Positions 44,481 through 53,704 of a DNA stretch of 64,000 bases are shown one piece after another. Source of the DNA: JAGRMG01 sp047975215 (GTDB lineage Bacteria > Pseudomonadota > Alphaproteobacteria > Rhodobacterales > Rhodobacteraceae); assembly GCA_047975215.1 (NCBI GenBank), contig JBKEDD010000129.1:62001-126000 (forward strand). Reading direction: 5' to 3'. The position numbers and the translations under genes were made by a program. The notes under the pieces were generated by a model. It was not told the origin of the DNA. It saw nothing but the letters and a program-made list of their open reading frames with translations, and made no database searches. Numbering within the stretch: the first letter of the stretch is position 1; each line of letters begins with the position of its first letter.

Positions 44481-44647
44481 TCGTCACCCTCGGACCCGGG
44501 GTCGCAGGATAGCGCCGCTTTCGGGCGAGAGTAAGGCCCAAGAGTATCGCGCATCCGGCCTCCGGCATTCGCCGGTCGGGCCGAGGCAGCGTTTTCGCAG
44601 AAGAACAGGTTCGGCCGAGCGGGAAAATCCGTCTGAACGCGAACTAC

Positions 44648-45400
44648 CTAGCCCAGTGTCGCAAGGGTGGGGAATTTCTCCAGCAGCCAGTAGGAGAAGC
44701 TGGAGAAGCCCCCGGTCAGCATCAGCAGGCCGATGGTCCACAACAGCAGGCCCATCACCCTCTCGATCTGTTGCATGTGCCGCTTCATCCACCCCATCAG
44801 CCCGCCCAGCCGGGGCAGGAAGGCCGCGACCAGAAGGAACGGTACGCCCAGGCCCACGGCATAGATCGCCAGCAGCGAGGTGCCGCGCACCACAGAACCT
44901 TCCGAGGCCGCGAGGCTCAGGATCGCGCCCAGTTGCGGGCCGATGCAGGGCGTCCAGCCAAAGGCGAAGGCCAGCCCCAGAACGTAGGCGCCAAAGGCTG
45001 ACCCGCCACGGTCACCAGCGTCCAGCCGCGCTTCGCGGTCGAGAAACGAGATGCGGTAGACACCAACGAAATGCGCCCCGAACACCATCACAACGATCCC
45101 GGCCACGGTGTTGAACCAGTCCTGATATTGCAGGAACACCGTGCCGATGGCCGACGCGGTGAAGCCAAGGAACAGAAACACCGTCGAAAGCCCCAGAACG
45201 AAGAACAAGGCCGGCAGGATGGCACGGTTGCCCCCCGCCTTGCCGGTGCTGAGGTCCTGCACCGAAACGCCGCTCATATAGGCCAGGTAGGGCGGCACGA
45301 TGGGCAGGACGCAGGGCGAAAGAAAACTGAGCGTCCCGGCGAACAGGGCGACGATCATGGCGGGGAGAAGCCCCGCGTCGATGATTTCGATTCCGAACAT
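44648..45400 (-). CDS. ccdA: Cytochrome c biogenesis protein CcdA
   Basis: This six-helix membrane protein of 250 residues carries reducing electrons from cytoplasmic thioredoxin to the periplasm for haem attachment. The two redox cysteines lie in FLSPCVLPIVPPYLAY and FGWTPCIGPQLG. The start at 45400 gives MFGIEIIDAGLLPAM, typical of Rhodobacterales CcdA; ATG 45412 and 45436 are alternatives and none has a strong ribosome site. The c-type cytochromes of the sox cluster are possible clients in the same cell. Confidence 0.92.
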   Translation of the reverse strand: MFGIEIIDAGLLPAMIVALFAGTLSFLSPCVLPIVPPYLAYMSGVSVQDLSTGKAGGNRAILPALFFVLGLSTVFLFLGFTASAIGTVFLQYQDWFNTVAGIVVMVFGAHFVGVYRISFLDREARLDAGDRGGSAFGAYVLGLAFAFGWTPCIGPQLGAILSLAASEGSVVRGTSLLAIYAVGLGVPFLLVAAFLPRLGGLMGWMKRHMQQIERVMGLLLWTIGLLMLTGGFSSFSYWLLEKFPTLATLG

Positions 45401-45523
45401 GACGACGGGCATAAGCCATCGCGCAGCCAAGGTCACGAGGCCATGCGGTCACATCCCCGTGCCCGCGCGAAAGGGTTCGGGCGCCGGTGGACAGCGACAG
45501 GCTTTCGCGCTTATCTGCCGCTC

Positions 45524-45757
45524 ATGACCGAGATCTCCGAAACCCTGGACGCCATCGGGCTGCTGTGCCCCCTGCCCGTCCTCAAGGCCCGCAAGCGCCT
45601 GCAATCCCTGCCGCGCGGCGCCATCCTGCGGGTGCTTGCCGACGATCCGGCGGCGGTGATCGACGTGCCGCATTTCTGCGCCGAGGCGGGTCATGCGTTT
45701 CTGGGCGAAACCGATGCCGCCACCCATCGGATCTATCTGATCCGCAAGGGCGGATGA
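45524..45757 (+). CDS. TusA family sulfurtransferase
   Basis: This 77-residue protein has the SirA/TusA fold. The conserved cysteine lies in DAIGLLCPLPVLKARKRL, followed by the ADDPAAVIDVPHFC strand and helix. TusA-type proteins relay persulfide sulfur for tRNA thiolation, molybdenum cofactor synthesis or sulfur oxidation. It stands alone between ccdA and rne. The window also holds sox genes, but they are 15 kb away, so no direct link is claimed. Confidence 0.9.
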   Translation: MTEISETLDAIGLLCPLPVLKARKRLQSLPRGAILRVLADDPAAVIDVPHFCAEAGHAFLGETDAATHRIYLIRKGG

Positions 45758-45785
45758 AAAAGGGGCGGACCCGAAGACCCGCCCC
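45757..45785 (-). terminator. Rho-independent terminator of rne
   Basis: On the minus strand GGGGCGG and CCGCCCC pair around a TCTTCGG-containing 10-base loop and are followed by TTTTT. It lies 73 bases after the rne stop and is the most canonical terminator in the window. Confidence 0.8.
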
Positions 45786-45858
45786 CTTAGATCATGCAGT
45801 CAACGCTTGCCGCGCCTGTCGCATTCAACCCAAGGGATGCGATCACCGGCGGCAGGCA

Positions 45859-48591
45859 CTAGCGGCCCAGCGACCACCAGCCGCGCCGCTTGGGCTTGTC
45901 CGGCTCCGGGGCCGGTGCGGTCTCTTCGCTTGCGGGCGTGTCCGATGCGCCATTTGCGGCTGCCGCCGGCTCCGGCTCCGGCGCGGTTGCGGCCTTGGCA
46001 GCAGCGCCATTCACGACTTCGCCGGTTTCAGGCGCACTGTCCTCGGCGACTTCCGGTGCCGTCTCCTTCTTGCGCGAACGCGATGAACGCGTGCGGCTCG
46101 GCTTCTTGGCGGCCGTGCCGGTTTCGCCGGCATCCTCGCTCACCGGTCCGGTGACAGCCGTGGCATCGCCTGCCGCATCCGCGGCGGCGGCCTCCTCATC
46201 GGCCGGTGCGGGCGCGTCTGCGGGGGTATCCCCGGCGGCGCCGGTTTTCGACCGCGATGACCGTGTCCGGCTGCGCGGTGATTTCGGCTTGGCCGCCGCC
46301 GGTGCCGGCGTGTCTTCTTCGGGCGCGTTCTGCGCAGGCTCCGGCTGCGCGGCCTCGTCCGCTTCGGCCGGGGTCGTCCCGGCATCCGGCTGGGCCGGTT
46401 GCGCGCCCTCTGTGGCCTCCGCCGCCTGTGTCGCATCGTCGGACCTGCCCGAACCGCCACGACGCCGGCGCGGACGCCGCTTGCGCTTGCGCTTGGGCTT
46501 GGATTCGTCCCCGTCCGATCCGTTGTCGCCGGAGGCATGGGCCTCGGATTCGGCCGATTCATCCGCATCGGCCCCGTCCTGATCGGTATCGGACCCGGTG
46601 TCGATCTGATTCATCATGGAATCCACCGACACGACGGGCGCCGTGACCGCCGGAACCGCGCGGGTTGCGGTCTTGAACTTCTCCAGCGCGAAATCGGGGC
46701 TGACCAGATGAACGTCTCCCTCGATCCTGACCGCCATGCCAGAGCGGGCCTCGATCTGGGCGATATGTTCGCGCTTGGCGTTCATCAGGAAGTTCGCGAT
46801 GCCCACAGGACAACGCACAAGCACCTCGCGCGACCTGCGGCGGGTGCCTTCCTCTTCGATCTGGCGCAGGATGCTCAGCGACATGTTGTCGTCCGAGCGG
46901 ATCAGGCCGGTGCCATGGCATGCCGTGCACGGCTGGGTCGTCGCCTCGATCATGCCCGGGCGCAGGCGCTGGCGGCTCATTTCGAGCAGGCCAAAGCCCG
47001 AGATACGCCCGACCTGGATGCGGGCCCGGTCGGTCTTCAGCTTGTCCTTGAGCTTTTTCTCGACCGACGCGTTGTTGCGCCGTTCATCCATGTCGATGAA
47101 GTCGATCACGATCAGACCGGCAAGGTCGCGCAGGCGCAACTGGCGGGCGACCTCCTCGGCGGCTTCCAGGTTCGTCTTGAGCGCGGTTTCCTCGATCGAG
47201 CCTTCCTTGGTGGCGCGGCCCGAGTTCACGTCGATTGCCACGAGCGCCTCGGTCACGCCGATCACGATATAGCCCCCCGATTTCAGCTGAACCGTGGGGT
47301 TGAACATGGCCGCCAGATAGCTTTCGACCTGAAAGCGCGCAAAAAGCGGCAACTGCTCTTCATAGCGGCGCACGTTCTTGGCGTGGCTCGGCATGATCAT
47401 CTTCATGAAGTCCTTGGCGATGCGATAGCCGCGATCGCCCTCGACCAGAACCTCGTCGATCTCGCGCGAATACAGGTCGCGGATCGAGCGTTTGATGAGG
47501 TCGCCTTCCTCGTAGATCTTGGCCGGCGCGATGGATTTCAGCGTCAGTTCGCGGATCTGTTCCCAGAGCCGCTGAAGATATTCATAGTCGCGTTTGATCT
47601 CGGCCTTGGTGCGCTTGGCGCCCGCCGTGCGAACGATCAGCCCCGCCCCCCTGGGTACCTCTATCTCGCCCGCGATCTCCTTCAACTTCTTGCGGTCGGC
47701 GGCGTTCGTGATCTTGCGGCTGATGCCACCGCCACGCGCGGTGTTGGGCATCAGAACGCAATAGCGGCCCGCGAGGCTGAGATAGGTGGTCAGCGCCGCG
47801 CCCTTGTTGCCGCGTTCCTCCTTGACGACCTGCACCAGGATGATCTGGCGCACCTTGATGACTTCCTGGATCTTGTAGCGACGCGGGCGCGGCTTGCGCA
47901 CCGGGCGGAAATCCTCGCTGTCGTCCTCCTCGGCGACCGATTCTATGCTGTCGTCCTTGGAGGCGGCATCGCTGCGGTCCTGCGTGTCCTCGTCGGACTC
48001 TCCGTCGCTGCCCGACGCCTCTGAAGGATCCGCGTCGGTGTCGTCGGGTTCCTCGACCGGCGTTTCCGCGACCGTTTCCATCGGCGAGGTGCCTTCGGGA
48101 ATCTCGGCCACTGTGCCGGTATCGTCGAGGTCGATCATCTCCATGCCCGAAATCGGCTGAATGTCCTCGCCGGTTTCGATCGCATCATCCGAACTGAGCG
48201 CCTCGGCCTTCGATCGGGACGGCTTGCGCGCCCGGGACGACCGGCCCTTGGACCCCTTCGAAGCCTTGCCGTCGTCCTCTTCGCCGGCGGATTGCGCCTC
48301 GGCGTATGCGCGCTCTTCCTCCATCAGCGCCTCGCGGTCGGCGACGGGGATCTGGTAGTAGTCGGGATGAATCTCGGAAAACGCGAGAAACCCGTGCCGG
48401 TTGCCTCCGTAGTCCACGAACGCCGCCTGAAGCGACGGTTCGACCCGCGTTACCTTTGCGAGGTAGATGTTGCCGGCAAGCTGGCGCCTGTTTTCGGATT
48501 CAAAGTCGAATTCCTCGACCTTGTTGCCGTCAACCACGACGACGCGGGTTTCTTCCGCGTGCGTGGCGTCAATAAGCATTTTCTTGGCCAT
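45859..48591 (-). CDS. rne: Ribonuclease E
   Basis: This endoribonuclease has 910 residues. The S1 domain (about 35-90 and 240-290) is split by an acidic, Ser/Asp/Glu-rich insertion (about 91-238). The DNase I-like catalytic domain carries the metal-binding Asp residues in AIDVNSGRAT and IVIDFIDM. The Zn-link CTACHGTG follows the catalytic part. After about residue 590 the chain is low-complexity, with basic RKRKRRPRRRR and SRTRSSRSR stretches and Ala/Pro/Glu runs. It ends in KRRGWWSLGR. In Caulobacter a C-terminal GWW-type motif of RNase E docks PNPase. Confidence 0.95.
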   Translation of the reverse strand: MAKKMLIDATHAEETRVVVVDGNKVEEFDFESENRRQLAGNIYLAKVTRVEPSLQAAFVDYGGNRHGFLAFSEIHPDYYQIPVADREALMEEERAYAEAQSAGEEDDGKASKGSKGRSSRARKPSRSKAEALSSDDAIETGEDIQPISGMEMIDLDDTGTVAEIPEGTSPMETVAETPVEEPDDTDADPSEASGSDGESDEDTQDRSDAASKDDSIESVAEEDDSEDFRPVRKPRPRRYKIQEVIKVRQIILVQVVKEERGNKGAALTTYLSLAGRYCVLMPNTARGGGISRKITNAADRKKLKEIAGEIEVPRGAGLIVRTAGAKRTKAEIKRDYEYLQRLWEQIRELTLKSIAPAKIYEEGDLIKRSIRDLYSREIDEVLVEGDRGYRIAKDFMKMIMPSHAKNVRRYEEQLPLFARFQVESYLAAMFNPTVQLKSGGYIVIGVTEALVAIDVNSGRATKEGSIEETALKTNLEAAEEVARQLRLRDLAGLIVIDFIDMDERRNNASVEKKLKDKLKTDRARIQVGRISGFGLLEMSRQRLRPGMIEATTQPCTACHGTGLIRSDDNMSLSILRQIEEEGTRRRSREVLVRCPVGIANFLMNAKREHIAQIEARSGMAVRIEGDVHLVSPDFALEKFKTATRAVPAVTAPVVSVDSMMNQIDTGSDTDQDGADADESAESEAHASGDNGSDGDESKPKRKRKRRPRRRRGGSGRSDDATQAAEATEGAQPAQPDAGTTPAEADEAAQPEPAQNAPEEDTPAPAAAKPKSPRSRTRSSRSKTGAAGDTPADAPAPADEEAAAADAAGDATAVTGPVSEDAGETGTAAKKPSRTRSSRSRKKETAPEVAEDSAPETGEVVNGAAAKAATAPEPEPAAAANGASDTPASEETAPAPEPDKPKRRGWWSLGR

Positions 48592-48931
48592 GTGTCCTTG
48601 ATGCACGCCCCATCGCGCGCCGGCCCGGGCGGGCGGGCGCGTTTGGGGTGGTGTCTGATTTGGGCGATATCGGACGCCGCGCGGCAGGGTCTGGCCGCAA
48701 GGCCCCCTGCCTGAGTGCTCAATGCTCGCGCGCGCGTCATCGCGGTTCTTCTCCGACAGGCGGGACGGTCCCGGACCTGCCCGTTAATTCCTTTCACCCG
48801 TCGCGCGGGAAAAGGCACTTGTCTGCCCCGTGGGGCAAAATCGGTCTGTTCAGTCTATCCGGATCTTCGCCGACAAGTCTGAAACAGCGAAACTCAAACG
48901 GCGTTTCGGACGCATTGCGCGACCCGGCCGT
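48592..48931 (-). promoter_or_regulatory. Long rne 5' leader
   Basis: If transcription starts near 48931 the leader is about 340 bases, close to the about 361-base leader that mediates RNase E autoregulation in E. coli. It contains a stable hairpin at 48684-48710: GCAGGG pairs with CCCTGC, and inside it GGCC pairs with GGCC around a GCAA loop on the plus strand. A TGCCCC/GGGGCA stem lies near 48821-48834. Autoregulation here is inference. Confidence 0.45.
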
Positions 48932-48937
48932 TGCCAC

Positions 48938-48967
48938 AACATAAGGGGTGTGACAGGGAAATGACAA
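48938..48967 (-). promoter_or_regulatory. Predicted promoter of rne
   Basis: On the minus strand TTGTCA (48967-48962) and TATGTT (48943-48938) are spaced by 18 bases and read toward rne. Confidence 0.45.
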
Positions 48968-49136
48968 TGGGCATATTGCAGGGGGTCGATAAAATCCGAC
49001 TTTGCCATACCGGTGTACGACCGGGCGGCGGCGCGGCTACGGTCCGGCGCGGATACCACGGTTCGGACGCTGTTCAGACGGTCATCGGCCTGCTAGAAAC
49101 CGGCAACCGCCATCGGGATCGAAGGGCGTGACGGGG
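48968..49136. other. Intergenic region upstream of the TorF-type porin gene
   Basis: About 170 bases separate the predicted rne promoter from the porin start. I see no gene. An AT-rich GATAAAATCC stretch near 48989 may belong to the porin promoter. Confidence 0.4.
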
Positions 49137-49853
49137 ATGGGCATGTCGCATCAACTGCGTATCGGGTTGGCGTCGTTGGCATTGTCGGTACCCTGTGCGG
49201 ACCCGAGCATCGCCGTGGCCCAGGACGGCGCCCGCGTTTCGGATGACCGGCTGCGCTATTTCGTCGGGCTGACCACGGCGTCGGATTACGTCACCAACGG
49301 CATCAGCCAGACCGGCGGGCGGCCAACGATCCAGCCGCTGTTCGAAATCGACTGGCGCGGCCTGTATGCCGGCACCGTCCTGTCGCTGGTCCGGAACGGC
49401 CCCAACCGCGCCGAATACGATGTTTATGTCGGATACCGGCGCCGGATGAAGAACGGGGTTTTCATTGACACCGGCTATCGCCGTTTCCTGTTCAACAATT
49501 CCCACGATTGCTGCGGCGAGTTCAAGCTGCGGCTGATCGCGCCGCTGTTCGGCGACCTGGGCGGCGAGATCTACCTTGGCTACAACCCACAGCTTGCGTC
49601 CTTCAACCGGCGCGGCCATCTGGTCTGGTCGGTCAGCGACCGGTTGACCGCGTCGGCCGCCTATGGCGAAACCAGCGCCAACAGCAACGAATACTGGAAC
49701 GCCGGCATGACCTATGCCCTGACCGACAAGCTGTCGCTGGATCTGCGCTACCAGGGGGCGGAATCGGGCGATGCCGGGGTCGTTGTCAAACTGTCCTGGG
49801 CAAGCGTGGAAAACAGCCTGGCGCGCATCTTCGTGAACCCGCTGGGCCAGTAG
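49137..49853 (+). CDS. TorF family putative outer-membrane porin
   Basis: This 238-residue protein has a signal peptide (LRIGLASLALSVPCADPSIAVAQ). A beta-rich body follows with FVGLTTASDYVTNGISQTGGRP, the start signature of the Gcw_chp/TorF family, and alternating amphipathic strands (LYAGTVLSLV, YDVYVGYRRRM, GEIYLGYNP). It ends in polar strands. ATG 49137 and ATG 49143 are both possible. It is convergent with dctD, leaving 13 bases between stops. Confidence 0.8.
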   Translation: MGMSHQLRIGLASLALSVPCADPSIAVAQDGARVSDDRLRYFVGLTTASDYVTNGISQTGGRPTIQPLFEIDWRGLYAGTVLSLVRNGPNRAEYDVYVGYRRRMKNGVFIDTGYRRFLFNNSHDCCGEFKLRLIAPLFGDLGGEIYLGYNPQLASFNRRGHLVWSVSDRLTASAAYGETSANSNEYWNAGMTYALTDKLSLDLRYQGAESGDAGVVVKLSWASVENSLARIFVNPLGQ

Positions 49854-49866
49854 ATACGCCACGCGG

Positions 49867-51201
49867 TCAAAGATAGTCAGACCGTTGCAAGGCGTATTTC
49901 GCCATCTTCTCGTTCAGCGTCCGGCGCGGCAGGCAGAGTTCTTCCATGACGCTGGCTATCGAACCCTTGTGGCGCCGCATCGTGTTGTCGATCAGCATAC
50001 GTTCGAACGCCTCGACATATTCCTTGAGCGGCTTGCCTTCGGTGGTCATCACCGGCTGCATCTCTTCGTGATCGCTCATCAGCAGCGATGCGATGGTCCC
50101 CGAGCCGCGGCGGTTCTGCAAGACCGCGCGTTCGGCGACGTTGATCAACTGGCGCACGTTGCCCGGCCAGGGCGCCTGCAACAGCTGCGCCGCCTCCTGC
50201 GCGCTGACTTTGGGCGCATCGCAGCCGTATTCCTCGGCGAACTGTTCGGACAGCCGCGTAAAGAGCGTCAGGATATCCTCGCCGCGCTGGCGCAGCGGCG
50301 GCACCGTGACGCGCAGCGCCGCCAGCCGGTAGAACAGGTCGGGGCGCAGCGCGTCTTCGCAGGTCTTGCCCGCCTCCTGCAGGTTCGAGATCGCGATGAT
50401 GCGGGTTTCTGCGGGCGTGCCCTGTTCGTTGATCGCGTTGAGAAGCCGCGCCTGCAACGGCTCGGTCAGGGCCTCGACATCTTCAAGCACCAGCGTACCG
50501 CCGCGGGCCTCTTCGATCGCGGGCAGTTGTGCATCCTCGGGCATCATCGGCCCGAACAGGCGCTTGGACAGCGCATCCTCTTCCAGCGCGCCACAACTGA
50601 CCAGCACGAATTTCCTGCCCGCCCGGCTGCCGACCGCGTGCAGCGCATGCGCCACCAGCGTCTTGCCGGTGCCCGTTTCGCCGTCGATCAGAACGTGCCC
50701 ATCGGCCTGGCCGAGATCGAGAATGTCCTCCTTCAGGCGTTCCATCAGGGGGCTGGCGCCGATCAGCTTTTTCATGATCTGCCCGCCATCGCTGAGTTCA
50801 CGGCGCAGCGCGCGGTTGTCGAGCACGAGCCGCCGCTTGCCGGTGGCGCGCTTGGCCAGTTCCGACATGCGGTCGGGATTGAACGGCTTTTCCAGAAAGT
50901 CGAACGCCCCGACACGCATCGCCTCGACCGCCATCGGAACGTCGCCATGCCCGGTGATCATGATGACCGGCAGCGCGCTGTCGCTGCCCATCAGCTTCTT
51001 GAGAAACTGCATGCCGTCCATGCCCGGCATCCTGATGTCGGAAATGACGATGCCCGGATAATCCGGCCCCAGCACCTTGAGCGCATCCTCGGCACTGGCG
51101 AATGTTTCGGTGTCGTATCCCGACAGCGCCAGCCACTGGCTGATCGACTGGCGCATGTCCTGTTCGTCATCGACGATCGCGATCTTCATGGCCTGTGCCA
51201 T
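49867..51201 (-). CDS. dctD: DctD-like response regulator lacking the GAFTGA loop
   Basis: This 444-residue NtrC-type regulator has a receiver domain with phospho-acceptor Asp55 (VISDIRMPG), an AAA+ domain with Walker A GETGTGKT at 174-181, arginine-finger region LRPDLFYRL, PWPGNVRQL, and a C-terminal Fis-type HTH (SIASVMEELCLPRRTL). The sigma-54 contact loop GAFTGA is absent: only 16 residues separate LFG (215-217) from GGTL (234-237), and they are PMMPEDAQLPAIEEAR. The Walker B acidic pair reads ED instead of DE. It follows dctB by 21 bases. Confidence 0.9.
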   Translation of the reverse strand: MAQAMKIAIVDDEQDMRQSISQWLALSGYDTETFASAEDALKVLGPDYPGIVISDIRMPGMDGMQFLKKLMGSDSALPVIMITGHGDVPMAVEAMRVGAFDFLEKPFNPDRMSELAKRATGKRRLVLDNRALRRELSDGGQIMKKLIGASPLMERLKEDILDLGQADGHVLIDGETGTGKTLVAHALHAVGSRAGRKFVLVSCGALEEDALSKRLFGPMMPEDAQLPAIEEARGGTLVLEDVEALTEPLQARLLNAINEQGTPAETRIIAISNLQEAGKTCEDALRPDLFYRLAALRVTVPPLRQRGEDILTLFTRLSEQFAEEYGCDAPKVSAQEAAQLLQAPWPGNVRQLINVAERAVLQNRRGSGTIASLLMSDHEEMQPVMTTEGKPLKEYVEAFERMLIDNTMRRHKGSIASVMEELCLPRRTLNEKMAKYALQRSDYL

Positions 51202-51222
51202 TCAGGTTCTCCCTTGATACTC

Positions 51223-52998
51223 TTACTCTGCCGCCTCGATACCCTCTTCCAGGATCGGCAACTGCATCTCGAACACGGCGCCGCCGTGCTGGCCGTTGCG
51301 GGCGGTCAACCGCCCGCCCAGATCGGCGACGATCCCCGACGAGATCGCCAGCCCCAGGCCGACACCGTCGCCGGGCTGCTTGGTGGTGTAGAACGGTTCG
51401 AACAGGGCATCCAGATTGGTGATACCTTCGCCATTGTCGCGCACCGTCAGCGTCGCAGTCTCGCCAGCCGCCAGGATCACCTGGATTTCGGGGTCGCGCA
51501 CCGATTTGGTGGCGTCCAGCGCGTTGCGCAAGAGGTTGATCATCACCTGTTCGATGCGCATCCGCTCGCCCATCACCCAGACCGGCTGTTCGGGCAGAAC
51601 GCGGGTGATGCGCACCTGACGCTGGCGCAACTGCGGTTCCATCATCGACAGCGACGCGGCAAGCGCGTCGTTCATGCAGACCGGCGCGAAAGTCTCGCTG
51701 CCCTTGCGGGCATAGGACTTGAGCTGCCGCGTGATCGCCCCCATGCGTTCGATCAGCCCGTCGATACGCCCGAAACTTGAAAGCGCCTCTTCGGGTCGGT
51801 TGCGGCCCAGCAGCAGACGGGCGCCGGCCAGATAGGTTTTCATTGCCGCCAGCGGCTGATTCAGTTCGTGGCTGACGGCGGCCGACATCTCGCCCAGGGC
51901 GGCAAGCTTGCTGGATTGCGCCAGGGTCTGTTCGGCCACGGCGAGGTTTTCCTGAACCCTTTCACGTTCGGCGATCTCGCGTTGCAGGCGCTGATTGAGG
52001 GCGCGCAGTTCGGCCGATTCCCGCTGAAACAGCATCATGCGAAGCGCGTTGCGCCGGCTCGTGGCGTAGAAGGCCAGCGCCAGAAGTATGGCAAAGCCCA
52101 TGATCTCGAGAGCGAGAACCCCGTTCACTCTTTCGCGGATGGATTCGTAGGTGGTGAACGACGCCATGCGCCAGCCGCGGAATGGAATGCGGTTTTCCAT
52201 CCGCATCACGGCCTCGCCGCGCACATAGGCATCCGGCGGCAGCGCCGTCCAGTCGGCGGTGGCACGAATCGCGCGTTCGATGGCGCTTTGTGGTGTCTGG
52301 CGGCTCAGCGCCTCGGCCTCGCTCAGCCCACGCCAGCGCGATTCCGTGGCCAGAATGATGGTACCTTCGCTGTCGCTCACCAGTATCGCGTCAGACACCC
52401 CGGCCCAGGCGCGTTCGAATTTCTGCAGATCGACCTCGACCACGATCACCCCGAGCGCGGCGGAACTGTCGTCGATGCGGCGCGAATAGAAAAAGCGGTA
52501 GCCGCCAGCCTCGCGCGGGGAAGCCGAGAAGATCGTGCCGCTGGACCGGATCGCATCGACGAATTGCGGCTCCGAGCGGTTCGACTCGCCCAGTTGCTTG
52601 CGGTCTGTCGCGGCCACGGTGCGGCCGGTCTGGTCCAGCAGCATCAGCGAGGCGGCGCCAATTTCCTGATCGAACGAGATCAGGCGCTGGGTTGATCCGC
52701 GGTAATCCCCCGATCGCAGCGCCGCGATCAGCGTCGGGTCGCGCGCGAGAAGCTGGGGCACGATGGAGTTGCGCTGCAATTCGCTCAGCAGGTTGCCCCC
52801 GTACAGCGCCAGGCGCAACTCCGCACGGTTGCGGGTGCTGGCGGTGAAGCGGTCGGTGAGCAGACGGTTCGTTACCCAGACGGTGGCGGCCGCCGCGACC
52901 AGCACCAGCGCGATGGCCAGCCGCATCGGCCAGCCGGCAGTACGCGGGCGCGCCCGGATCATGGGCAGGCCGGGCGATCTGGTCCTGGTGTCCGTCAT
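51223..52998 (-). CDS. dctB: DctB-type sensor histidine kinase for C4-dicarboxylates
   Basis: This membrane sensor of 591 residues has two transmembrane helices (about 27-48 and 292-312) that enclose a periplasmic double-PDC sensing domain, then a coiled coil (RALNQRLQREIAERERVQEN), the H-box AVSHELNQPLAAMKTYL and the N/G boxes NLLRNALDAT, DNGEGI and GVGLGLAIS. The ATG at 52998 is used. It partners DctD to sense C4-dicarboxylates, but no dctPQM transporter is in the window. Confidence 0.9.
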   Translation of the reverse strand: MTDTRTRSPGLPMIRARPRTAGWPMRLAIALVLVAAAATVWVTNRLLTDRFTASTRNRAELRLALYGGNLLSELQRNSIVPQLLARDPTLIAALRSGDYRGSTQRLISFDQEIGAASLMLLDQTGRTVAATDRKQLGESNRSEPQFVDAIRSSGTIFSASPREAGGYRFFYSRRIDDSSAALGVIVVEVDLQKFERAWAGVSDAILVSDSEGTIILATESRWRGLSEAEALSRQTPQSAIERAIRATADWTALPPDAYVRGEAVMRMENRIPFRGWRMASFTTYESIRERVNGVLALEIMGFAILLALAFYATSRRNALRMMLFQRESAELRALNQRLQREIAERERVQENLAVAEQTLAQSSKLAALGEMSAAVSHELNQPLAAMKTYLAGARLLLGRNRPEEALSSFGRIDGLIERMGAITRQLKSYARKGSETFAPVCMNDALAASLSMMEPQLRQRQVRITRVLPEQPVWVMGERMRIEQVMINLLRNALDATKSVRDPEIQVILAAGETATLTVRDNGEGITNLDALFEPFYTTKQPGDGVGLGLAISSGIVADLGGRLTARNGQHGGAVFEMQLPILEEGIEAAE

Positions 52999-53035
52999 GA
53001 ACCCGAATTTACGCTCGGGCGCGCCCCGGCTCAAG

Positions 53036-53704
53036 TCACGCAGGCGTCAGCACCCCGGCCAATGCGCGGAAGAGCGCCGCTCCGTCGGTACCGCCATGCC
53101 CGGCCTCGGCGGCGCGTTCGGGATGGGGCATCATTCCCAGCACCCGGCGATTGGGCGACAGGATGCCGGCGATATCGCCTGCCGAACCGTTCGGGTTCTC
53201 GGTATAGACAAAGGCGACCCGGTCCTCGCCCCGCAGCCGTTCCAGCGTAGGGGCGTCTGCGAAATAGTTGCCGTCGTGATGCGCGATGGGCAGGTCGATC
53301 ACGTCGCCATGGCCATAGCCCGAGGTAAAGGCACTGTCCCGGGTCTCGACCCGCAGGCCAACGGTCTTGCAGATGTATTTCAGCCTGGCATTGCGCAGCA
53401 GCGCGCCGGGCAGGATACCGGTTTCGGTCAGCACCTGAAAGCCGTTGCAAACCCCGAGGACATAACCGCCCCGCGCCGCGTGATCGACCACCGCGCGGCA
53501 GATCGGCGATTGCGCCGCGATTGCGCCGCAGCGCAGATAGTCGCCAAACGAGAACCCGCCGGGAACGCCGACAATGTCGACGCCGTCCGGCATCCCGGTA
53601 TCCTTGTGCCAGACCATCGACACGCGAAAGCCCGCCCGCCCGAAGGCAACCGCAAGATCGCGGTCGCAGTTGGAGCCGGGAAAGACGACGATGGCAGCGT
53701 GCAT
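53036..53704 (-). CDS. purQ: Phosphoribosylformylglycinamidine synthase, glutaminase subunit
   Basis: This class I glutamine amidotransferase of 222 residues supplies ammonia for FGAM synthesis. The triad is visible: Cys in LGVCNGFQVL and His/Glu in MMPHPERAAE; GGFSFGDYLRCGAIA is the family block. It works with PurS (next upstream) and PurL (not in the window). It is the last gene of purC-purS-purQ. Confidence 0.96.
   Translation of the reverse strand: MHAAIVVFPGSNCDRDLAVAFGRAGFRVSMVWHKDTGMPDGVDIVGVPGGFSFGDYLRCGAIAAQSPICRAVVDHAARGGYVLGVCNGFQVLTETGILPGALLRNARLKYICKTVGLRVETRDSAFTSGYGHGDVIDLPIAHHDGNYFADAPTLERLRGEDRVAFVYTENPNGSAGDIAGILSPNRRVLGMMPHPERAAEAGHGGTDGAALFRALAGVLTPA

Noticed and set aside
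46399..48024. Open frame of 541 codons on the plus strand inside rne
   Set aside because: It is antisense to a clear RNase E gene and has the composition expected of a GC-rich shadow frame; no domain is recognisable.
49885..51780. Open frame of 631 codons antisense to dctD and dctB
   Set aside because: Both minus-strand genes have intact family motifs, and the long plus-strand frame spans the gap between them, so it is a codon-bias shadow.
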